From Polytrichum commune (taxonomy: Eukaryota; Streptophyta; Polytrichopsida; Polytrichales; Polytrichaceae): DNA of 64,000 nucleotides. The notes under the pieces are model-generated. The model ran no database searches and was not told the DNA's origin. It saw only the letters and a program-made list of their open reading frames with translations. Location of the stretch: NCBI GenBank assembly GCA_950295325.1, contig OX485806.1, forward strand, positions 44,139,169 to 44,203,168. The letters are read 5' to 3'. Shown here piece by piece: positions 22,177 through 34,363 of this stretch; the first letter of the stretch is position 1, and the number at the start of each line of letters is the position of its first letter. Position numbers and translations under genes: made by a program.

Positions 22177-22184
22177 AGTGGGAG
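22174..22184 (+). other. Polypurine tract of the copia element
   Basis: AAAGTGGGAG lies immediately before the TG start of the 3' LTR and just after the polyprotein stop, the expected position of the plus-strand primer. Confidence 0.85.
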
Positions 22185-22448
22185 TGTAGAAGGAAAGACT
22201 TTGAATGGAGAAAGAAAGCCTTAATATTGCTCTTGGTCAAAGGTTGCATTGGTAAATAAAGAGTCAACAAAAACCGAGAAGTCAACGCTCGGTTTAGGGT
22301 TGGCCGGCACAATGTAACCTAAACTTATGAATAAAAGGCAAGGCCGGGGGTGAGGAAAACTATCTCACTCCAAGCATTGTTCATATGCCTTTATGTATGT
22401 GTGAATGTTTGTGCAATCTTTTCTCTACTCCTATTGAATCCTTCAATA
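22185..22448 (+). repeat. 3' LTR of the copia element (264 bp)
   Basis: It starts TGTAGAAGGAAAGACTTTG and ends CCTTCAATA, followed by the target duplication GAAGG. It matches the 5' LTR with about a dozen substitutions plus a 16-bp insertion relative to it. Confidence 0.95.
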
Positions 22449-22798
22449 GAAGGCACTAAAGAGATGTAGAGTGGCGAGATTAGCACTGAACCCGAAAAAT
22501 ACGTACTTGGCAGTGCGGAGAGGAGGGTTGTTGGGGTACGTGGTGAGTGAAAAGGGGAGAGAACCCGATCCGGACAAGATCGCAGTGATCGAAGGATTGG
22601 AGGCATCCACGAACGCTAAAGGTATAGCTAAGCTCTTCGGGCATGTGGGATGGTATAGGGAATTGATCCCTGCCTTCGCAAAGATAGCCCTTCCCATCAC
22701 CAAGGTGCTTAGGAAGGACGCGAAGTTTGAGTGGACGGAGGAGTGTGAGCGAGCATTCGGCGAGTTAAAGGCTTGCCTGAGTACGTATCAGGTCTTAG
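22449..22798 (+). pseudogene. Reverse transcriptase C-terminus/RNase H start of family B, continued
   Basis: The coding sequence resumes immediately after the copia insertion: GYVVSEKGREPDPDKI, then the block GHVGWYRELIPAFAKIALPI and FEWTEECERAF typical of the RT-RNase H junction in plant Ty3/gypsy elements. One duplicated 5-bp site is the only extra sequence. The frame ends at about 22798, where an LTR-like repeat (family R2) begins with TGTGAGCCC. RNase H proper and integrase are missing. Confidence 0.88.
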
Positions 22799-23527
22799 TG
22801 TGAGCCCAATGTTGTGCCCACATTCGCTCTTAAGCTTAGAATCGTCAAAGACCTTAGGTTCTAGCTTTACATTCCACAATCAAAAAAATAAAAAGAGTGA
22901 TGTTCTTTTGTTAGATTTGAATTGATTTAAAAAGCTAGGTTAGGAGTTATTCACTGTTAGGAGTTTAGTGGGACGGAAGGGAGAATTGTTAGTCGTAAGT
23001 GATCTGTAAGGCTAACCATGTAAAGCCAAATCTTATGGTTGGGATTAGACCTTGGTGTTGTTCGTTTTAGGAGAGGTTAGGGCTAAGTGGATAAACTCGG
23101 GAAGCTAAGGCCAAGGGGGCTCCGAGGGAGGCCTGTAGAGACTCTCGGGAACAGGGGCGCCGCAAGGAGGTTAACTGGAAGTCTAGTAGCAGGGGGAGTG
23201 AGCAGGAGGGTGAGAGACAATGCGAAACCGTTGTGCAAACTTACAATCACTGGATCGATGGATGGGTAGCTGAAGGTGCTAAGGGGGAACCAGGATGGAA
23301 GGAATGGCTGCTGCCGTGAGGCAGCTAACGACGCTCTCATATAGCGGCCACGGAGTACTCTTAAATACTTGGACCCTGTGCTAATTGAATAAAGTTGTGT
23401 GTTCAATATTCGTACTGGAGGAGTATTGGGAGTTGGATTCCGAAGCTAAGGGAATTAATTAAGTACATGTGAGCCATAGGCTCTCACCCAGACTATAACG
23501 CACAAGGGTGGGGGTTTAGGGCTGACA
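22799..23527 (+). repeat. LTR-like repeat, family R2, copy 1 (about 729 bp)
   Basis: It begins TGTGAGCCC and ends GGGCTGACA, so the two ends are inverted repeats of TGT-AGCCC with one mismatch, as expected of an LTR. The last 65 bases, including CACAAGGGTGGGGGTTTAGG, recur at 45290-45356. No clean target duplication is seen (CTTAG left, AGGTC right). It truncates family B, which does not resume on the right. Confidence 0.6.
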
Positions 23528-26500
23528 AGGTCCCTCATGTATAGCGGATTGTAAGGGATTTTATCAACATCAATAAGGATTTTGAATGGAATTTGAGTTG
23601 TAAAAAGTAAACCAAGGTGTCCAAAATATCAAAATCATAATATGACAAGACAAAACTACCATCATCACTAGGTTCTAGTTTACCAGTAACAACAATTGGG
23701 ATTTGAATCGTGAAATCATTCATTAAAGCAACAATGGAAGTTTTCATCCGACATTCCAAAAATATTTAATATCCTAAATGATTTTGAACCTAGAACCCAT
23801 ACATGTTCTTCTTCATTCATGTTTCTTTGCATTAAGATTTTTTCCAATATCTCACCGGCCTCAAAATACATCTTTTGCTCCACGTACATGGTTTTTAATC
23901 CTTATATTGGGCCTTAAAATAAGAAAATATTCAAAGAAAAACACGTGTCCATTATCCTCAAGAGGCAAAATACACAAAACCACCATGAGCTATAATGATG
24001 GCTTTAGTTAGCTTTTTGGTTACAAACAAAACCCAGGGTAACAATCAGGGAAGACTTAAAAGGTGATTTGTACAACATCTAGGTGTCTTAGATAAGATTT
24101 GTTAGGGAAAACCCAAGGGTATATCACTTTACATTGGATTATGACTGACAATTGGTTTACGGGTAAGGGATAAAAATTCTAAAAACCACTCCATGTCAGT
24201 ACATGCAAATGTGACAGTCTCTCGTCTCATTCTAATTTCCCAGGGAATTGTCTGGCAGTGAGTTCATTTTAATTGGACCAAGTGCGGTGCACAAGCATAG
24301 GCACAGCCATATTCAATAGTCTTTGAGAGAAATGGTTGATAGTCTTATTACCAAAGTAGAGGAAAGTTTGGTGTTAAACAATGGACTGAGATTATTCAAT
24401 CATTTTTTAATGTAACTTGAAAGATTGTTTTCATACTTAGAGTTATCGGCACAAGAATTAAATTGAAACTCGTTAATTCAGGATCCTCCAGCCATATTAA
24501 AAACAATACAACATGAAATAACACAACTCCTAGGCCTGTAATCTTAACTCCAAGGTATCCTTTTACACAATAAGCGTACCTGCCTCTTAAGGTCACAAAA
24601 CTCTTCACGGAAGCTCCAAAGGTCTTGAACTCAATCCTTATTCAAAGTCTTGGGTTATTACTCATGTATCTTCCATCTCCCCTGACTGAATTGATTCAGA
24701 CCATGGACTTCTTCTTCTTTCCCAAGTCATTCTTTTGAAAACACGTGATTACCAGGCTCACCACTTATTGAGGTCTAATCTTCTCCAATTTTGTTTTGAT
24801 TGCCTCAATCAATATAGTAGAAAATGAACAAGGGTTGTTTGCTGTGAGACTTTACGCCTAACCCTATGCGAACCGATTAGACTTTCTCATAACATAACAT
24901 GGTTACAATTAAAGAATCCATTCAACCCAATCTACTATAAGAATGGGGAAATTCCTCACAAATCCTCCGCAGTTCTCTCATCGATTATTCTTTTATGGCC
25001 AGTCAAATTTACGACATACTTTCACTGCAGTCGATCATCTCATGGGTTCTCTCAAATCACTGGAATAATCCGATACATCGAATATCCTACCATGATTAGT
25101 CTATAGACTCCACTTACACCGGCTGGCCGCAGACAATCCCTACTCTGGAATTGCTATCCCCCTCCACAGTCAATATACACCAGTGATCGGGGAGATTTTT
25201 GGGCATAATCGGTGGAGGTCCTAGTGTTTGCAAGTCCAACCGGTTACATGTTGACATCCTCCAGTTTTCCTTCATTAAATTAGGGTATATTCTACAAATT
25301 CCTCTACAATGATCGGTAATTTTCCGGCAATCTTGCACTTCAACCGGTTATTTCTCAAACTCAACCGGTTCATTTGTAACTAACTACTAGCTCTCCCCGA
25401 TCAGTGATAGACACCCTCTATTAATAGAACATGTTCTTCGTTTGAAAATGGTAACAGTGGTAAAGATAAGCATGCAACCGACACCATACTTAAATGCAGT
25501 TAGCTCCAAAATTACCAAGCCACAAACTTTGCACAACACAATTGGGTGAACTCAGATAATTGACTGGTGCTGATATAATAAGATATTCGAACGATATATT
25601 CAAGATAGCTTAGAGGTCAAGGAATCACTCCCGGGAACTACAAAAAGGTAATGAATTCCCAAATCAAGATAATTTCAATTCCAGCCTAAGATTGATTCAT
25701 AAAAAACTATGGGACTGTTCACCCAAAAGAAAGAAAGAGAGAGAGACCTTCTTAACCTCCTTTCCTATCTCCCAAGGGATTGTCTCCATTTTAACACATG
25801 TCAATTGATTATCTAGTTTTTTCAGCCGGTCTTTCACACTATATTCTTATTACAATTCAAAATTTTTGAAAATTCCTATCACAATGGCCATTAAAAAATA
25901 AGAGAACAATTGGGACATATCAAAATATGAGGTTTAGGTATTATTTGCATGGCAGTACGGATTTAGGGTATTAAAAAATATACAATTTATTAACAAAAAT
26001 ACGAACATTGGGATAGCCTTTCAAAAATAATAAGTCATAAAAATACGGGCCTTGAACTTATTGTAGATGAATATATTTATAACAAAGACTATGACTAATG
26101 ACATTATGAAGAAGATCAATTCTATATTAGCATGGGTTATTATTTTCCTAGCACAGTAAAAAATAAAAGTGAAACAAAATAACCTTTATTTGTGACAATA
26201 ACACATGGCTACCATGCCCCAACCTATGAGTAATTGACCACGCAAACGGTCAAAGCATCGTAAAAATTGGGCGAGGGGGGTTGTGGTCTAGTTATCTCCC
26301 AGCAATATACTCTTATGAGGTCATGGGATGCAACAATAACAAAAAGAGTGATGTGGCTAAGAGGGCTAATGAAATGCACCAAGGTTGAGTGGGGACCAAG
26401 CGGGTCCCCCTCAAGGATGGCATCACACTTAGATGGCCTGAAAAAAAAATGCAGTCATATAATACTTCATGATATCAACCGTCATTGCTTTAGGTAACTC

Positions 26501-28540
26501 TGGTATCTAATTCATGGCCCAAATGGTCAAATAATAATCCAAGAGGTGAAAAATACACCTTTCTACCAAAGGATGTCACACAAAATAGTGCGAGATGGTT
26601 CCTTCCACATTCCAATTTCACCCCTAGCACCAAAATAACACCCACTAATAAGAATGGCCATGGAATGCAATTGGAATTGTAATGTTTTGGAGGGAATGGA
26701 CATCGCTCTTGTGATGACTCTATATCTTTAATTTTGATTATAGTAATTCCCATTATTTGGAAGTAAATCCAAAACTATTTGGCAATGCTATCGCACGGGT
26801 TCTCTCAAGGGTTTCAAAGCCTTGAAGGATATGAAGGAGTGTGAGGGGAAAAATTGATATCCACATCAACATCCTTCTTTTTTGAGTTGAGTTTTGTGTA
26901 TGTATTGGTAGGTGTTGGGGTTGACCAACCAGCCCCTCACTTGCCCTTGTTGCAATTGAATATGTATGAAAAATAATGAAAAAACAAAAATTATTTGAAT
27001 TATTTTCAAAAAAAATCATTATTACAAAAAAATTAGCATTTTTACATTATATTTTAGTTTTTTTAGAAATTCATGTTGGGACTTTTCAATTAGTTTTCAA
27101 AGTCTCAATGGATATGAGCCAAGCTAAGCAAGCTAGTTAATGTCCACATAAACCCCCCCCCCATTTGGTTTCCAAGCAATTTATCCACCAAAAACAACAT
27201 GACAACATGTCTCAACAACATGTAATTAGATAGGGTAGATTTGACCAATTTTTTTGTGTGCATGGATAACTATGACAAGGACCCTTTGGTCATGGTCCTA
27301 GGCGAGTGAATAACAAGGAGATATCTATTGGGTAGGTTACAACGTTGTGCCATGAGATACACTAGAATTAACATCGAATCAAAACCCATAGACTAATCCA
27401 ATTGGGAGGTTCTTGGTTGGGAATTGATAAAAGTTATGGTTGGACCCAAAAATCATTTGGAAGAGAGCATTGATTGTACAGCAAAAATTAGAGAAAAGGA
27501 ATGAACGACACAAAAGATGAGCAAATGATGGTGAGAAATTAACTTAATGTAGAATTTAATGAACCACACGAAAAAAAACGGGGAGGAAAACATACGAGCA
27601 ACACAAAAAATGCCATAGACAATCCACGGAGGATGCCATTGATACAAGAAAATGGTAAAATAATTGACCAAAGACGCGTAAAAATACAACAAAACAGATG
27701 GTAGATGGATAACGGAGAAATTTGTAGAGTTGCAATCTAAGGAAATCAAATACGTGTCCACTTTAGGAATTTGTATGAACATTAATACTAAAGAAGTTGT
27801 CAACTAGGCACAATTGACACATTTTTAAGCTTAGACAAACATCTACTCACATGCACATAGAGTATTCAACCACCACCATGGTTTACCATTTGGGAACAAC
27901 CATCAATTGACATGGGAAATTGGAGCACTATAGTACGGGTGCATCAATGACAACAAAGCCAAGAGCTACAAAAGAATGTGGTGGCAGCTGCAAAGTGGCC
28001 ACACATATACATATAGGATTTCATGAGAATATTTTGATAGGAAAAACAAAAAAAAATGCAAATGGTGTAACACCACATGACACATGGAATCAAGATGTCA
28101 TTTGTTAAATCTTTGATAGAGAATAAATATCTTTGGCAACGACAATTTCCACTTGATTGTTGTTTTTCTTACCACCATTCATTATGGATCTAGGGTCGAG
28201 GTGGTTTCCAACATAACAACCGACTAATACCTTGCGTCATTTGTGGTAGGACATATACACAACGCTTACTTCTGCATTTATAAGGAAAAAAACATAGGTA
28301 ATGTTTAGAAATCGACAAGCTCAAAATGCCATAGAACAATGCTTTAATTCTCGAGTAGAATAAATATAAATAAATATGGTTCTAGCGATTATAGCATGAA
28401 GTATGGTCTTTGAGGATGTATTTTTTTGGAGAAAAAATCATTAAAGAATGTATTATAGGAGAATTGGGAACAAAAACATCTGATCAAGCAAGATGTTGTC
28501 CACACCATTCAAAAATTACATTGAAAAGGGGTGGGGTAGG
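23528..28540. other. AT-rich spacer without recognisable genes
   Basis: I see no supported coding region. Three AACCGGTT palindromes lie at 25238-25245, 25342-25349 and 25363-25370. A run of C is present at about 27147-27160. Part of 26.2-28.5 kb is probably the unrecognisable gag end of the decayed element C that follows, but I can show no motif. Open frames of 60-116 codons here have biased, low-complexity composition. Confidence 0.5.
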
Positions 28541-28559
28541 AGTTATTCTATCAAATGAG

Positions 28560-30250
28560 CAAGATCACTAGCCATGGAGATTCCAAAGTTATTAAAATTA
28601 ATACGCCGGTGGAGCTTAAAGAAATACTCATCAATATAGGCTTATAGGTTCCCAACCACAAATATGTGTTCATTATTAAGCATCTCTTATAGATTTTTTT
28701 TCCATTTTATTGAGATAATGACTTTTGGCCCCAAAGCCAAATATGGGTACTTTAGAGAGTGGCATCCCAAATGCTGAAAAAAATAATAGCTACAATGGCC
28801 ATTCATCATAAAATGGCGGTATTTCCAATACAAGTAGGAAAAATATTGTAGAATATATATTGTTGGATGGATGATTGGGGTCAATGTCATAACAAAGGAC
28901 CTTAGAAAATATTTTAGGCTACCATCTTCAAGACTTGCATTGTACAACTTATGCATATTAAACCAAACTACCAATAGTATAGTAGAATTCTTAAAGGATG
29001 TTCAAATCGACATCCACAAAGTACCTTTTACCGTGAGTTTCACAATAATGATAACTATTGTGGTGGATGATTTTTATGCCATGTTCTTGGGACAAATTTG
29101 GCTAAGCAACCTTAAATTTCCCATGATTGGGATACAAAGATGGTAAGAATCAAGGGAATTGGGACCAAGTAACCAAGAAATTGTAATACAACACCAAACA
29201 TCTAAAGATATAAATATGACTTCTATAAGGATGTCAAGGATGGGGAGGAAAATATTTTATTTGAAATTAAGCTACATGTGTTTTCAAAAAAAAAAATGTA
29301 TTGGATTTCCCAGCAATTGCAACAAATTATTCCAAACATTTTTCACAATCATAACCAACAATATTTGAGATTGATACTATCCTATCTTGAGAATAAGTCA
29401 AAGACTTGAAGATTAAAGGATGATTGTTACAAAAGACTAACCAATTTTGACAAATCAATTCAGGTACAAAAAAAAAACCCAAATGTGTTGGGTTAAATGC
29501 AACATTGGATCCACCAATATGCTTAGGAGGCATAAACACTACTCCAAGAGTTCAAGCATGTCTTTGCATGGTCCCATTAAGAGTTGCAAAGGATTCCACC
29601 TCATATTGCAGAACATCAAATCATGTTAGATACCTCGATGCCTGTTGCTCATTGGGCACATTGCAAAATGAATTTAAATTGTGCCACCATTGTAAAACAC
29701 GATTTGCATAAATTGTTGTTAGTGGATGGCCAAGTTCATAAATACCCATCAATGAAGCCATATGGTTGTCATCCATAGTGGTTATACATTAGATGAACGG
29801 GAAATTATGGATATACGTCAACCTCATGAGATGAATGCAACCACAAAAGATGAATATATTCCCGCTTCCTTTTACGAATGATGTGTTGGATCAAACTGAA
29901 AGATGTGGGACAACTTTGATCTACGACAAAGACTCATGATACTACCATATCAAAATTTGCAAAAAAAACAAACAACAAACAATCTCCATCATTGAATGGG
30001 GTTTATTTTCATGGATCAAACAAATATGTCTTTTAGGTTGTTTGGCGTGCGTCCATTTACCAACATGTTTTTGACATGTTATTCAAAGAAATTCTAGATG
30101 ATTTTATAAAACATTTCTTGGATGACATCTAGATATATATTGATACAATCTCAAACCTTGAAAAATTTAGACATTGTTTCTTCAAATGAGGGCAACTAGA
30201 TATCCTCCAACATAATTAACCAATGCCATCATTGTGCATACCAAACCATG
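28560..30250 (+). pseudogene. Very old Ty3/gypsy pol remnant (family C)
   Basis: Protease similarity is clear at 28871-29146: GVNVITKDLRKYF, IDIHKVPFTVSFTI and FYAMFLGQIWLSNLKFPMIG match the order of the protease-to-LLGRPWL region in families A and B. At 29580-29700, RIPPHIAEHQIMLDTSMPV corresponds to the conserved PPHI-EH-I segment before reverse transcriptase. At 30085-30130, KEILDDFIKHFLDDI matches the region ending at the catalytic box, here FLDD followed by a stop. Frames shift repeatedly and stops are numerous. It is far more decayed than the other elements, and no LTRs were recognised. Confidence 0.7.
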
Positions 30251-30814
30251 GCCAAATAAATGGAGCATTACAAATGCATTGTTCATTCAAAGCTCATATT
30301 ATTTAAGTGTAGACCAAAACAAAATGAGGATTAAATAAGTTTTATGTCAACAAACTAAGTGGCAGGCAAACATCACAAAAAAACGTGTCACAATGCGGAC
30401 AACCTCTCAAGAAAAATGATTTTTTTCATGGCACATTTGATAACAAATGTAATATATAACACTAAAATTGCATCGTTACATTTTGAGCCCAACAAAGAGG
30501 AAGTAACATTTTTACAACTAATAGGTCAAGATAAGCTTATCACTAACATCACATTCGAAATTTTGAACATACTTGTGATCCAAAAAATGATCACAAATTT
30601 AGGTACAAAAACCAAGGAGACAAAGCATAATGGGCAAGTTATAAAAAAAATGGTAAGGCATGTAGACAAAAAATGAAAATGGTATCCTGCAACAATTGAA
30701 ATTTTTTTAGCAAAACAAAAATTGAGCATCCCAAGAATAAAGGATGTTAATTTTTTTCCTAACATAAACCACAAAATGAAAAACAACTTGGGTACCTACA
30801 AAATCAATCACTGC
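30251..30814. other. AT-rich spacer
   Basis: This contains a 105-codon frame (30359-30676) rich in Lys, Ile and Thr, with no motif. It may be the remainder of family C pol (RNase H/integrase) decayed beyond recognition. Confidence 0.35.
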
Positions 30815-31105
30815 ACCATTTTTATTGCACACCTTTGCATGAGATGTGCCTGCAACTCCGTGGGCACAACATAGACCCCAAAGTGACATCCGGAATTTGT
30901 GGCGCTACAAGTGAGAGGGTTCAAATGATCCTAGTGTATGTGAGGGCCTTGGGCGTTGAGAACGACTCCAATCCACCAACACTTGAAGTCATCAGGGTAA
31001 GGCCATGACAATCAAGCAGCTTATGGCCCAAATTCTAAAATGCTCAAGAACTCCCCAATCAAAGTTGTGAGTTCTAAATCTGATTGAAGAGTTCATGGTA
31101 TTCTC
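30815..31105 (+). repeat. R1 LTR fragment with its upstream flank, plus orientation
   Basis: It shows the same order as other R1 copies: a pre-LTR stretch (TTTGCATGAGATGTGCC), then TGACATCCGGAATTTGTGGCG at about 30883, then GTGATCCTAGTG-like and GGGCGTTG motifs, and GGCCATAAG-like sequence. It is diverged and breaks near 31105, where an oppositely oriented R1 fragment begins. Confidence 0.6.
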
Positions 31106-31744
31106 CCCATTGAGCCCATGGTATTGCAAACACTCTTCATGGAGAAAAACATGACACTTACCCCACCAAATAAAGGTGATGCCCTCATTGATTATACTTG
31201 TTGTTGCAACCTTTGCTAACGCCCCTTAATTTATCTTGACCTCTTTGCAACTCTAGCAAATGTTACCAACGCTAACCTGCACATCCCACACATGTGCATG
31301 GTTAGCTCTCCATACCGCAGACCATGGCTAAATGTGAACTTTAGTCTAGTCTTAGAATTGATCATTTTGTTGTTGGAACAACACTACAACAACCCGAAGC
31401 ATAGATGCCAAGTATGCTTTAGGTGGGCTCAATTGGCAACGCCGCCTCACCAATTGTAGCCTACATCCAAGCAACATTTTCTCTGCCACGCAAGAGTTGG
31501 GGCCAAACATACATTTTTTCTAGTGGTCAAGGCTAGAAGCCATCAACAACTTTAAACTTCCATAGCTTTATAATATGTTTTTTGGTTTCTATCAAATAAC
31601 CACTCCATCAACATCTATTCTTTACGTAGATGCCGATAGACTCCTCACTTGCCGTTTTTTAAAGCATCATTCCGGCGTCCCCTTTCTGCCCATGGTGTTG
31701 CAAGTTGTTGCGCACCTTTCCATAAGGAGTGCCCAAAATACCAT
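31106..31744 (-). repeat. R1 fragment, minus orientation: pre-LTR stub plus internally deleted LTR
   Basis: 31106-31205 matches the stretch just before the R1 LTR (CACCAAATAAAGGTGATGCCC against CACCAAACCGAATCGATGCCC at 32534). 31208-31690 matches the R1 LTR end, including AACAACACTACAACAACCC and TACGTAGATGCC, but lacks the LTR start. 31690-31744 is another pre-LTR stub adjoining the next LTR. The arrangement is LTR-stub-LTR, as left by unequal recombination. Confidence 0.6.
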
Positions 31745-32465
31745 GTGTCTAGCAAGAGTCACGAGCGCTAACCCTTTGCATTTTCCCATGCTAATGGTAA
31801 GTTCCTCATACCCCGGACCTTATAGTTCATAGGAAGGGAACCAACTCTTTTATTTTGCTTTCGGGACTCATCGGTAACCAATTTTTAAATGTGGACTTCC
31901 ATCCATGGAAATTCAATCTTATGTTGATCATCGCGTTGCCGGAGCAACACTACAACAACCCTAACCATACTAAGCAACTATGCCCTCACATTTGGCCAAT
32001 GCCCATAAAGGCCGTGCCGTTTGGCCTCAGGTGGGTTCGACCACACCACCTCACCCATATAAGCCTCTAGGACTTTTGGCAAGGCCCCTAACTCACCGTG
32101 AAGAAACCTTTTGTCTCTCTACCAAAAGTTGGCAGCTTCAAAATACCACAACTTCATTTTATGAAGTTTGATGGTAACACGTAACCATTCCCTCGTCATC
32201 TACATTTCACGTAGATGCTCATGGACTCCTCACGTATGCTATTTGGGCAAGTAATGAGGAAGTTATGTGTGATCAAACCTTGGCAGTCCTTGGAGCCACT
32301 CCTAGGGCACTGTTGTACAAGGCCATAAGTTATGCATAGGTTAAGGCCTTATCCTCGTGACTCCTAATTTCCATGGGTGGGAGGCATTTCCAACGCCCAG
32401 GGCCCTCATCCACACTAGGATCACTTGGGCCCTCTCACCAACGGCGCCACAAGTCTCGGGTGTCA
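31745..32465 (-). repeat. 3' LTR of chromovirus D1 (family R1), minus orientation
   Basis: Read on the minus strand it starts TGACACCCGAGACTTGTGG at 32465, immediately after a G-rich tract (AAGGGGGACCCCGGAG). It runs to about 31745. It shares sequence with 41331-41463, 46286-46406 and 51425-52215. It follows integrase/chromodomain sequence on the same strand, identifying it as a 3' LTR. Confidence 0.75.
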
Positions 32466-33334
32466 CTCCGGGGTCCCCCTTGTGCCAATGGTGTTTCGGG
32501 CACTCCTCATGGAAAGGTGCGTGACACTCACCCCCACCAAACCGAATCGATGCCCTCATTGACTATATTCGTAGTCGGCACACCAATTTTCAAGTTGCCA
32601 TCCTCTATGGTGCGGCCATCCTCTATAGGGTTCGACCCCCACAATGTATATTCAAATTTGGCATAGTCCCAAAGGTGTCGTTCCTAGGTGGTTTGTTAGC
32701 GACCTTGGATCTCTCTTCCAAGGACTTAACCTAGAATAGACCCACCTATTTTGGGACTCACTTGGATTGCCCCTCCTTTGGGGCCTCCCCCGTTAGGCTC
32801 CACTAGCCTAACATGACACATTTAGGCGAGACCTCAACGCTTCCACTAAGTTGTCTCGGTTGCAACTCTGAGATGGTTTTCCACTGTTAACCCACGCCTT
32901 GATCGCACGGGAGTGATGCCGAGTCCCGCCTGACTCGGTTCCCACTTTGCTCTTACAAGACATGGGTTCATGACTCCCATGCGTCAACTCTCGTTAGCTT
33001 ACGGGTAGCACTTTTATAAGCACGCGCCACCACCTTATGCCCCCCCAAACACGCCCATGGCTATGAAGTTTTTCTTGGTTTTATCCAAGGCCCCTCCAAG
33101 CTATGGTCCCCAATTACTCGGATTACCCAACCTAGTTTGGCATGTCTATTTGCCCTCTTCCACTAACCAAGCACAAATATAAGACTAGGACCTCATCTCA
33201 TATTTTATGTTTGCATCACTAAAGTTAAACTTTATTGCTTTAAGCCAACGAACAAGTACATGTTGTGGAAGGCATTGCCTCCAAGCTAAGTGTGCTACTA
33301 GCATTTTTCCCCCATTAAAGGATATTGATGTCCT

Positions 33335-34085
33335 CATCAATGCCTACAGTTTTTTGTATTGGAACCTCTAGCCCTAGTTTCTTCAAAGTGCATCACCAAT
33401 TCCTCGGCGTTCACCATGTCTCTTGCCGCTACCCAAACAACGTTTTTTTATGGTATCCTTGCCATTTCAACAAGTACTCCTTTGTTATTTTTTTATTTTT
33501 TTTACTTGGGCTTCCTACACTTGAGGATGCCCTCTTACCTCATGTTCCAAATGACTTCGTCCAAGGCCAGGAGGTGGCCTACTCACTTGCTTGTGATCAA
33601 GCCACAAGGTGTCTTCCTTAAATGGCTTTAGTAATGAGATATGGCATGTCGGATGCACATTGATCTTGGGCGGTAATTCCAACTTATACATGTCCTAGAA
33701 CACTCGTTCCACAATGGGGAATGGAGCTTCAATTTTGAACATGAACTTTGGAGTGAAGCCTTCGGGCATAGTGAATTTGTTCACATTCAACCACACCTTT
33801 TTGGTCCACCTCATTATTCCCTTTGCGTCTTCTAACATTGATTTGTTGTTCATAGCACTTTCGAGTATTTTCCACCAACAATTTGGTCATCTCCAAGACT
33901 TTTCACGGTTCTTGGCCAAATCCTCACCACCTTGGTTGAACTCTAGTGTTGAATGTGCCACCTTCAAAACTAAGTTAGTAGGTTGGAACGCATCCACTCC
34001 ATAAGGCACCATAAAAGGCAACTCCTAGGTCACCAATTGCATGGCTACATTGTAATTAAACTTTGCTCGACCCACATAGTTTGCC
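33335..34085 (-). pseudogene. Integrase C-terminus and chromodomain of Ty3/gypsy chromovirus D1
   Basis: On the minus strand, from 34085 downwards, decayed coding sequence parallels that of copy D2 (42345-43090) base for base with indels: GVDA-QPTNL-, LVEK, then a chromodomain remnant with EYLLKWQGYHKK (about 33478) and VAARDMVNAEELVMHFEE (about 33370-33425). Two stops follow and then about 870 bases to the LTR, the same spacing as in D2. Integrase upstream of 34085 is missing. Chromodomains at the integrase end target insertion to heterochromatin in chromoviruses (known of the group). Confidence 0.72.
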
Positions 34086-34089
34086 TTAG

Positions 34090-34363
34090 CAGCGGAAGAT
34101 ACTACCCTGTTACATGAGGCTCACCACCACCACCAGAACTTGACAAGGAAATTCTCGGACTCGTTTCCGCAAACATTTCACCGGATTCAATTACACGGCT
34201 ATATTACACGAGCATTAGAGGACAGAAGAAATACACTAGAGCACCGACAGATTTCCACTCCACATTCCCGAACCCTCCTATACCTCCCTCAGTACGATCC
34301 TGCAAGCATGAGGATCCCTAAGCGATCCTGAGGGCAGGATCTTCCTCTCGGGAGGGGGTAAAA
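34090..34363 (+). mobile_element. 3' end of a second family A element, with polypurine tract
   Basis: This short internal remnant ends in GGGAGGGGGTAAAA (34350-34363), a good polypurine tract placed directly before the TG start of the LTR. A 63-codon frame (34140-34331) has no recognised domain. The left edge at about 34086 abuts the truncated chromovirus D1. The bulk of the element is gone. Confidence 0.6.

Larger units (their letters stand above)
17598..22448 (+). mobile_element. Complete Ty1/copia retrotransposon, 4851 bp, nested in family B
   Basis: Two LTRs (17598-17845 and 22185-22448) and a 5-bp duplication GAAGG define it exactly. Inside, in copia order, are leader repeats, gag with a CCHC knuckle, aspartic protease (DSGAT), integrase, reverse transcriptase-RNase H, and a polypurine tract (AAAGTGGGAG) just before the 3' LTR. 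The catalytic half of reverse transcriptase is deleted and several in-frame stops are present, so it is dead. The LTRs are very similar apart from a 16-bp gap in the 5' copy, which suggests a fairly recent insertion. Confidence 0.96.

Noticed and set aside
22799-23532. R2 repeat as a solo LTR with duplication AGGTC
   Set aside because: AGGTC occurs at 22790 and 23528, but the left copy is four bases away from the TG start and family B does not resume on the right. A clean solo-LTR insertion is not supported.
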